From: DAISIL01 sp036822015
GTDB lineage: Bacteria; Bacteroidota; Bacteroidia; Cytophagales; Bernardetiaceae
Reading direction: 5' to 3'
Assembly (NCBI GenBank): GCA_036822015.1
Contig: DAISIL010000076.1
Location: forward strand, 1 to 11,979
Length of the DNA stretch: 11,979 nt
Position 1 is the stretch's first letter; every line of letters starts with the position of its first letter. The notes below the pieces were generated by a model. It was not told the origin of the DNA, made no database searches, and saw only the letters and a list, made by a program, of their open reading frames with translations. Shown piece by piece: positions 7,400 through 11,979 of this stretch. A program made the position numbers and the translations under genes.

Positions 7400-8104
7400 A
7401 TGTCCAAAACCAATCCGAAACCGGAGGAAAAAGAACAGTTTTACGAAAACCCGGAGGTCATCGAGGAAAAGATAGATCAGGCCGAGGCTTTTGTTACGAC
7501 GAACAAAAACATCTTGCTGGGTGTCCTGATCGGGATTGCCGCCCTGGTAGCTGGGTATTTTTTCTACCAGACCTATAACAAGGAGCGCAACGCCGAGGCA
7601 GAGCGGGAGCTATTCTCGGCCATATTTTTCTTTGAAAAAGATTCTTTGACCCAAGCCCTGAACGGTGATGGCAACACGACGATTGGTCTGCTCGCAGTTA
7701 GTAACGACTTCAGTGGTACCAAAGCCGCCAACCTAGCTAAGTTTTACGCCGGTGCGGCGCAGCTCAAACTGGGGCAGTACGATGCAGCCATTGCAAGCCT
7801 GGAGGGTTTTGATGGGGCAGAGTATCTCCTGGAGGCACGCAAGCAGGCACTCATCGGCGATGCCTACAACGACAAAGGCGATGCCGGACAGGCGATCAAA
7901 TATTACACAAAGGCAGCCAGCAAACACCCCAATACGGAGTTTACGCCGATCTATCTTCAAAAGCTAGCCATTGTCCAGGAGCAATCCGGTGATATGGCCG
8001 GCGCGTTGGCAAGCTACGAACGTATCATTAAGGAGTTTCCGAAGTCGGATTTAGTGAACCGCTCTAAGCGAGAGGTGGCCAGGCTTCGGCAACTCAACAA
8101 ATAA
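7400..8104 (+). CDS. Membrane-anchored tetratricopeptide-repeat protein (YfgM-like)
   Basis: The protein has 234 residues: a charged N-terminal cytoplasmic segment (1-36), one membrane helix at about 37-57 (NILLGVLIGIAALVAGYFF) and a periplasmic helical domain. At least three TPR-like units are visible, at about 110-138 (FYAGAAQLKLGQYDAAIASLE), 146-177 (IGDAYNDKGDAGQAIKYYTKA) and 183-214 (GALASYERIIKEFPKS). The topology resembles YfgM, an ancillary protein of the Sec translocon and periplasmic chaperone network, but this is family resemblance only. From general knowledge, similar TPR genes in Bacteroidota often precede ribH (lumazine synthase); here an amidohydrolase gene follows instead. It has its own promoter motif upstream and a terminator downstream, so it is probably a single-gene unit. 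Confidence 0.88.
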   Translation: MSKTNPKPEEKEQFYENPEVIEEKIDQAEAFVTTNKNILLGVLIGIAALVAGYFFYQTYNKERNAEAERELFSAIFFFEKDSLTQALNGDGNTTIGLLAVSNDFSGTKAANLAKFYAGAAQLKLGQYDAAIASLEGFDGAEYLLEARKQALIGDAYNDKGDAGQAIKYYTKAASKHPNTEFTPIYLQKLAIVQEQSGDMAGALASYERIIKEFPKSDLVNRSKREVARLRQLNK

Positions 8105-8118
8105 ATCCTGCATTTTCT

Positions 8119-8147
8119 AAAAGCTCATCTTCGCATGGGCTTTTTTT
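8119..8147 (+). terminator. Rho-independent terminator after the TPR gene
   Basis: An inverted repeat with arms at 8119-8128 and 8135-8144 can form a 10-bp stem with one G-T wobble around a 6-nt loop (CTTCGC). Its right arm runs into seven consecutive T residues at 8141-8147. It begins 14 nt after the TPR stop codon. The lower stem is A-T pairs, and the upper stem holds the GC pairs. Confidence 0.65.
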
Positions 8148-8148
8148 G

Positions 8149-8156
8149 TATCTTTA
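8149..8156 (+). promoter_or_regulatory. Possible -7 element for the M20 amidohydrolase gene
   Basis: TATCTTTA differs from the Bacteroidota -7 consensus TAnnTTTG only in the last base. It lies 25 nt before the ATG at 8182, directly after the T-tract of the terminator. The -33 position would fall inside the terminator hairpin and shows no TTTG. Confidence 0.3.
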
Positions 8157-8181
8157 CTGTACTCATCAGTTTTTGTTTTTT

Positions 8182-9381
8182 ATGGCTTTGCAGCAGCGCA
8201 TCCAATTGCTCGCCCAACAACACCACGAGGACATCCGCCGCCTACGCCGGCACATTCACGCCCATCCCGAGCTATCCTTTGAAGAACACGAAACAGCCCG
8301 CTTTGTGAGCCAGGAGCTACAAGCAATGGGCTTGCAACCCATTGAAGGCGTTGCAGGGACTGGAGTTACGGTGCTGATTGAGGGACGAAATCCCACCCAA
8401 AAAACCATCGCGCTTCGAGCGGATATGGACGCTTTACCCATCGAAGAAGCCAACGATGTGCCGTATCGCTCCCAACATCCAGGCATCATGCACGCCTGCG
8501 GACACGATGTACACACGGCATCGCTCCTGGGGGCAGCGCGTATCTTGCAGGCGGTCAAGGCCGACTTTGAGGGAACGATCAAGCTCATCTTTCAGCCCGG
8601 AGAAGAGCGCGCCCCAGGCGGAGCCTCCCAGATGATTGAGGCCGGTGTACTAGAAAACCCTAATCCACAAGCCATTATTGGTCAGCACGTAATGCCCTAT
8701 CTGCCCGTCGGGACGGTGGGCTTTCGCTCGGGTGAATACATGGCCAGTGCCGATGAAATTTATTTGCAACTAACGGGAAAAGGTGGACATGCAGCCATGC
8801 CCGAACGCTTCAACGATCCCGTAACCGTTGCGGCTCAGATCATCGTAGCTTTGCAGCAGATCATCAGCCGCAAAAATAACCCCCGCAATCCGGCCGTACT
8901 TTCGTTTGGTCATTTTCAGACGCAGGGCAAGGCGGCCACCAACATCATTCCCGATAGCGTATCCATCGCAGGCACTTTGCGCACCCTTGATCCGGTGTTT
9001 CGGATGGAGGCACACGGGCATATTGCGCGTGTTGTGCAGGGCATTGCTTCGGCTTTTGAAGTCAAAGCAGACCTTGAAATTAGGACGGGCTATCCTCCCC
9101 TCAAAAATGATCCTGACGTAACGGCCCGCGCCAAAGCGGCTGCTACGCGCTACATGGGACCGGATCGCGTCGTAGATTTGGACATCTGGTTGGCTGCCGA
9201 AGACTTTGCTTTCTTTGCCCAGGAGCGTCCGGCGTGCTTTTATCGCCTCGGTACGCGCAACGAATCACGTGGGATTGTCTCGGGTGTACATACGCCTACC
9301 TTCGATATTGATGAAGATGCCTTACCGATTGGGGCAGGCCTGATGGCCTGGTTGGCGATTGAGGAACTGGGCTGGAACTGA
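8182..9381 (+). CDS. M20 family metal-dependent amidohydrolase / carboxypeptidase
   Basis: The protein has 399 residues and is predicted cytoplasmic with no signal peptide. It belongs to the M20D group (hippurate hydrolase, IAA-amino-acid hydrolase, N-acyl-amino-acid and N-acetyl-diaminopimelate deacetylase relatives), which hydrolyse amide bonds of N-acyl amino acids using a two-metal centre. Motifs in order: HAHPELSFEE at 26-35, ALRADMDALP at 77-86, HACGHDVH at 104-111 with metal ligands Cys106 and His108, QPGEE at 138-142 with the catalytic and ligand Glu pair, GQHVMP near 167-172, the dimerisation-domain motif GKGGHAAMPE at 199-208, AEDFAFF at 339-345 and HTPTFDIDEDAL at 370-381. A TTG upstream in frame (8146) would start inside the terminator, so the ATG at 8182 is preferred. 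The exact substrate cannot be assigned. Its stop lies one base from the stop of convergent apaG. Confidence 0.95.
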   Translation: MALQQRIQLLAQQHHEDIRRLRRHIHAHPELSFEEHETARFVSQELQAMGLQPIEGVAGTGVTVLIEGRNPTQKTIALRADMDALPIEEANDVPYRSQHPGIMHACGHDVHTASLLGAARILQAVKADFEGTIKLIFQPGEERAPGGASQMIEAGVLENPNPQAIIGQHVMPYLPVGTVGFRSGEYMASADEIYLQLTGKGGHAAMPERFNDPVTVAAQIIVALQQIISRKNNPRNPAVLSFGHFQTQGKAATNIIPDSVSIAGTLRTLDPVFRMEAHGHIARVVQGIASAFEVKADLEIRTGYPPLKNDPDVTARAKAAATRYMGPDRVVDLDIWLAAEDFAFFAQERPACFYRLGTRNESRGIVSGVHTPTFDIDEDALPIGAGLMAWLAIEELGWN

Positions 9382-9382
9382 T

Positions 9383-9787
9383 CTACTGGCAACGGTCGGG
9401 GAGCAGGAGCGGAAACTCGGGAATATCTACCCAAAAGCAGTGTCCGTCGGCTAGGCGTTGCATCTGATAGCTGCCGTACATCTTACCAAACTCGCTTTGT
9501 AGTTTTGTTCCCGAGACGTATTCAAACTTCTCGCCGGGAGCAAGGATGGGCTGCTTACCAACAACACCTTTGCCTTCGACGGTTTGGTTGTCCCCAAAAA
9601 TATCGACGACATACCAACGGCGGGACAGCAACTGTATGCGGGCCGGGCTAAGGTTTTCGATCAAGACACTATAAGAAAACACAAAATGCCTTCGCTCGGG
9701 CGTAGAGTACTCGGGCAAAAAGGCAGGGCGGACACTCACACGAACATCGTGGGTCAGTTGCGAAAAGATGGGATGCTTGATCGTCAT
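9383..9787 (-). CDS. apaG: ApaG domain protein
   Basis: This 134-residue protein is a single immunoglobulin-like ApaG domain (formerly DUF525). ApaG was linked to cobalt and magnesium resistance and diadenosine-tetraphosphate levels in enterobacteria; its biochemical role is unsettled. Family features seen are HFVFSYSVLIEN at 34-45, IQLLSRRWYV at 51-60, VEGKGVVGKQPILAPGEKFEY at about 70-90, and the closing GKMYGSYQMQ at 101-110 with FWVDIPEFPL near 118-127. The length is normal for the family. It starts 2 bp after the stop of the lipoprotein gene, so the two form a likely operon with translational coupling. Its end meets the M20 gene with a single base between the stop codons. Confidence 0.95.
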   Translation of the reverse strand: MTIKHPIFSQLTHDVRVSVRPAFLPEYSTPERRHFVFSYSVLIENLSPARIQLLSRRWYVVDIFGDNQTVEGKGVVGKQPILAPGEKFEYVSGTKLQSEFGKMYGSYQMQRLADGHCFWVDIPEFPLLLPDRCQ

Positions 9788-9789
9788 GG

Positions 9790-10353
9790 TCAGTCGTATT
9801 GTCCTAAGGTGATGGTGGGTGTTTCGATGGGATTACTTTCGTTGAGGCTGCGGTCGGCAATCTGGACGATCAGGCGTATTTGATCGCCGGCTTTGAGCGG
9901 AGAACCAAAAACGCCATAAAAAATCCCGAGCGTGTACCGGATGGTTCCCTCGAGAGGCGTGGGGCGGCCGAGTGTGTTGAGGGGCGGAAAGCGTCCGTTA
10001 AAGTTTTGGTTATCAAGGAGGTTTATTTTTTCAAATACATCACCGCGCAGCACCTCAATCTCGACAAAAATATTATTACTAAATTTGTTGGGTGTGCCGT
10101 CTGGGTTCAGGCTCTGAAAAGGAGGTAGCGTATCTCTGCTGTTGGAGGGAGAAAGCCCGAGGTCGCCGTCGCCATCCTGAAAATCTATCGTCAATCGGAC
10201 GGAATCCAGGTTATTGATGCTGCCCGGGACGTTCGCGATGTCATTGAATCGGATAAAAGGTACATTGGAGTAGTTCGGCTCGGCAATGCAGCCCCCCACC
10301 AAAAAAGGAATTACCCAAAAAATAAACCGACGATATGTGTGTTTTTGTTTCAT
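9790..10353 (-). CDS. Predicted lipoprotein of unknown function
   Basis: The protein has 187 residues. The N-terminus is basic (KQKHTYRR), followed by a hydrophobic stretch and a lipobox VGGC ending at Cys22, so it is probably a lipid-anchored periplasmic or outer-membrane protein. The mature part contains VRLTIDFQDGDGDLGL near 52-67; its Asp-rich DGDGDLG loop resembles calcium-binding loops and recurs in Bacteroidota conserved hypothetical lipoproteins, as I recall them. Further on is a beta-rich region (YTLGIFYGVFGSPLKAGDQIRLIVQIADRS) suggestive of an Ig-like or beta-sandwich fold. No enzymatic motif is visible. It is the first gene of a probable pair with apaG, and its start is 15 bp from the start of the divergent acyltransferase. 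Function unknown. Confidence 0.85.
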   Translation of the reverse strand: MKQKHTYRRFIFWVIPFLVGGCIAEPNYSNVPFIRFNDIANVPGSINNLDSVRLTIDFQDGDGDLGLSPSNSRDTLPPFQSLNPDGTPNKFSNNIFVEIEVLRGDVFEKINLLDNQNFNGRFPPLNTLGRPTPLEGTIRYTLGIFYGVFGSPLKAGDQIRLIVQIADRSLNESNPIETPTITLGQYD

Positions 10354-10368
10354 TTATTCTTCAAACGC

Positions 10369-11352
10369 ATGACCTTTCTGGAAAGTTTTAAATCACGGGT
10401 TTTATCTGGTGAACCTTTATCTGATCTGGCCCTGGAAGCCTTTGCCTATCAGGCCACACACAACCCCGTGTATCGCTTGTATCTGACCTTGATCGGCTGC
10501 GCCATTGAGCAGGTACAGCATTTATCCCAAATACCTTTTTTGCCCATTGCTTGTTTCAAGAACTTTCCCGTCCAGACGGGGCGCCCCGATTTTGTGCATT
10601 ACTTCGAGAGTAGCCGCACGACGGGCCAGCAACCCAGCAAGCATTATCTCAAAGACCTGGATTGGTACGCTAAGGTAAGCCGCCTGGCTTTTGAACAAAA
10701 ATACGGTAATTTATCTGATTACGAAATTTTGGCACTCTTACCCGCTTATCTCGAGCAGCAACGCTCTTCTTTGGTGTATATGGTACGGCAGTTTATGCAA
10801 CATGCGGGCAGTGCGTCGGGTTTTTATCTCTACGATCACCAAGCCCTCACCCAAAAAATAGAAACACTTCGAGATAGCCCCCGAAAATTGTTGCTACTTG
10901 GGGTTACGTTTGCGCTCCTGGACTTTGCCAAGGCGCACAGGGCTACTCTGCCTCTCCAAACGATCGTCATGGAAACCGGCGGCATGAAGGGACGCGGCGA
11001 AGAACTCCCCCGAGAGGCAGTACATGAGCAACTTTGTGATGCCTTTGGCGTATCCCAGGTTCACTCCGAGTATGGCATGACAGAACTGCTCTCCCAGGCT
11101 TATGCCGATCGGGCAGGCGTTTTTGTGCCACCGCCCTGGATGCACGTGCGCTTGCGCGACCTGAACGACCCGTTTTCTTTGGCGCCCATCGGGAGTGTGG
11201 GCGGGATTGACGTTATCGACCTGGCAAATATTGAAAGTTGCTGTTTTATTCAGACCCAAGACCTGGGGCGTTATGTAGCTGGTGGATTTGAGGTACTCGG
11301 ACGATTCGACCATAGCGAAGTCAGGGGGTGTAACTTACTTTACGTAGGGTAA
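10369..11352 (+). CDS. LuxE/PaaK-like acyltransferase (acyl-protein synthetase family)
   Basis: The protein has 327 residues. It resembles the LuxE acyl-protein synthetase branch of the adenylate-forming superfamily, which activates an acyl group with ATP. Visible features are a nucleotide-loop region ESSRTTGQQPS at 80-90, LALLPAYLEQQRSSLVYMV near 121-139, METGGMKGRGEELP at 201-214 and HSEYGMTELLSQAYA at 232-246, which corresponds to the YGxTE motif. The end (FEVLGRFDHSEVRGC) matches the hinge and short C-terminal part of LuxE-like proteins; the full ANL C-terminal domain is absent, as in LuxE. Residue 83 is Arg where the family motif SSGTTG has Gly. A GTG in frame at 10339 would overlap the divergent lipoprotein gene, so the ATG at 10369 is chosen. 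The 3' end overlaps a convergent gene by 18 bp. Substrate unknown. Confidence 0.88.
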   Translation: MTFLESFKSRVLSGEPLSDLALEAFAYQATHNPVYRLYLTLIGCAIEQVQHLSQIPFLPIACFKNFPVQTGRPDFVHYFESSRTTGQQPSKHYLKDLDWYAKVSRLAFEQKYGNLSDYEILALLPAYLEQQRSSLVYMVRQFMQHAGSASGFYLYDHQALTQKIETLRDSPRKLLLLGVTFALLDFAKAHRATLPLQTIVMETGGMKGRGEELPREAVHEQLCDAFGVSQVHSEYGMTELLSQAYADRAGVFVPPPWMHVRLRDLNDPFSLAPIGSVGGIDVIDLANIESCCFIQTQDLGRYVAGGFEVLGRFDHSEVRGCNLLYVG

Positions 11353-11928
11353 GCCCACCCAAAGTACCCAAATGCCCGTATCACCGTGATAAAACAGGGC
11401 TTTTTGTTGAATCACGACCTGGCTGCTATCCAGCGGATAACCGTAAGGAATGGGCGTGCGCTCACCCGAAGGAGAAACAAAATAATACTTTGTTTGGAGA
11501 TGATCGATGACCTTGCCCCCCATATACTGCGAGTGCAGCAGCCCTGTTTCGTCAAAAGCAAAACGTATCTTTCGTCCTTCACGTACAACGGGATCCCCAT
11601 CTGCCAGGCGATATTTGATCGTAAGCGCACCGCGATAACTTTCGGGTATCAAATAAACAAACGAATCTGTATAAAAATAATCATTGACCCAGATGTATCC
11701 CGCCATGGCACCAGGGCAGATACTCATAACCAAAAACTGCCATAGCAAACTGTATCGCAGCCCAATCAGCGGGCGTGTTAGGAGAAGAAACAAGATGCCA
11801 CAGCAGGCGATCCACAAAGCGATCAAGAATCCCAGACCAGAGAAAGGGAGATAAATCAGCCCAAGTGCCGTTAGGAGCAGGCCAGCTATGCCGATGGGCA
11901 TACGCAAAAAAAGGCGAAGTATCTTCAT
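11335..11928 (-). CDS. Membrane protein with C-terminal soluble domain (possibly DUF6843-like)
   Basis: The protein has 197 residues. Three hydrophobic helices lie at about 11-27, 30-50 and 60-80, followed by a soluble domain of about 110 residues predicted outside the membrane. The segment FVYLIPESYRGALTIKY (90-106), then GRKIRFAFDETGLLHSQY near 118-135 and KYYFVSPSGERTPIP near 147-161, recalls Bacteroidota proteins with the IPxxYxG pattern grouped as DUF6843. That link is from memory and tentative. No catalytic motif is visible. Its last 18 bp overlap the end of the convergent acyltransferase gene. The ATG at 11928 yields a normal hydrophobic start, MKILRLFLR. Confidence 0.8.
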   Translation of the reverse strand: MKILRLFLRMPIGIAGLLLTALGLIYLPFSGLGFLIALWIACCGILFLLLTRPLIGLRYSLLWQFLVMSICPGAMAGYIWVNDYFYTDSFVYLIPESYRGALTIKYRLADGDPVVREGRKIRFAFDETGLLHSQYMGGKVIDHLQTKYYFVSPSGERTPIPYGYPLDSSQVVIQQKALFYHGDTGIWVLWVGLPYVK

Positions 11929-11929
11929 C

Positions 11930-11979
11930 TCAAAAAACGTCTTTGTATAGGTCAGTAATTGAAATATCTATCCCGATGG
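11930..11979 (-). CDS. Possible 3' end of a further minus-strand gene
   Basis: On the minus strand one frame is open from the right edge to a TGA at 11932-11930, ending in ISITDLYKDVF. The stop would sit one base before the ATG of the membrane-protein gene, a spacing typical of an operon. Another minus frame is also open for eight codons before its stop, so the choice is weak. With only about 15 codons no family can be named. Confidence 0.25.
   Translation of the reverse strand, partial: IGIDISITDLYKDVF

Noticed and set aside
1..11979. CRISPR arrays, tRNA/rRNA genes, insertion sequences, toxin-antitoxin or other defence genes
   Set aside because: I searched by eye on both strands and saw no regular repeats, no tRNA-like structures, no transposase motifs and no defence-associated domains.

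Overview
The window looks like an ordinary chromosomal stretch from a member of the Bacteroidota. The evidence is a subtilisin-like protease with a type IX secretion (T9SS) C-terminal sorting domain, several copies of the Bacteroidota -7 promoter motif TAnnTTTG, few recognisable Shine-Dalgarno sites, and families such as the LuxE/PaaK-like acyltransferase that are typical of the phylum. The coding sequence is moderately GC-rich and densely packed. I could not assign a genus. No rRNA, tRNA, CRISPR array, insertion sequence, phage gene or recognisable defence system was seen, and no gap without a gene exceeds 105 bases.

Left part (1-2345): a divergent pair. ribB (riboflavin synthesis) runs off the left edge on the minus strand. 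aspS (aspartyl-tRNA synthetase) reads rightwards from an 83-bp shared intergenic region. The visible C-terminal end of RibB departs from the family pattern and instead resembles an XRE-type helix-turn-helix.

Left-centre (2359-6375, minus strand): three genes in one direction, a T9SS-exported S8 protease, then an MBOAT-type O-acyltransferase, then rmlA (glucose-1-phosphate thymidylyltransferase). The MBOAT and rmlA genes are 3 bp apart. Together these two suggest surface-polysaccharide modification and dTDP-sugar supply, but no AlgJ-like partner and no rmlBCD genes are present.

Centre (6481-9381, plus strand): a voltage-gated potassium-channel-like protein with a zinc-ribbon tail, a membrane-anchored TPR protein with its own promoter motif and a downstream terminator, and an M20-family amidohydrolase.

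Right part (9383-11928): apaG and an upstream lipoprotein gene (minus strand, 2 bp apart). The lipoprotein start lies only 15 bp from the start of a divergently read LuxE-like acyltransferase. That gene overlaps the end of a convergent membrane-protein gene by 18 bp. The right edge may hold the last codons of a further minus-strand gene.

Most genes are housekeeping or conserved in the phylum. The points that deserve a second look are the RibB C-terminus, the Gly-to-Arg change in the nucleotide-binding loop of the acyltransferase, the protease-MBOAT-rmlA grouping, and the very tight divergent and convergent gene junctions. I do not see convincing evidence of a new multi-gene system.
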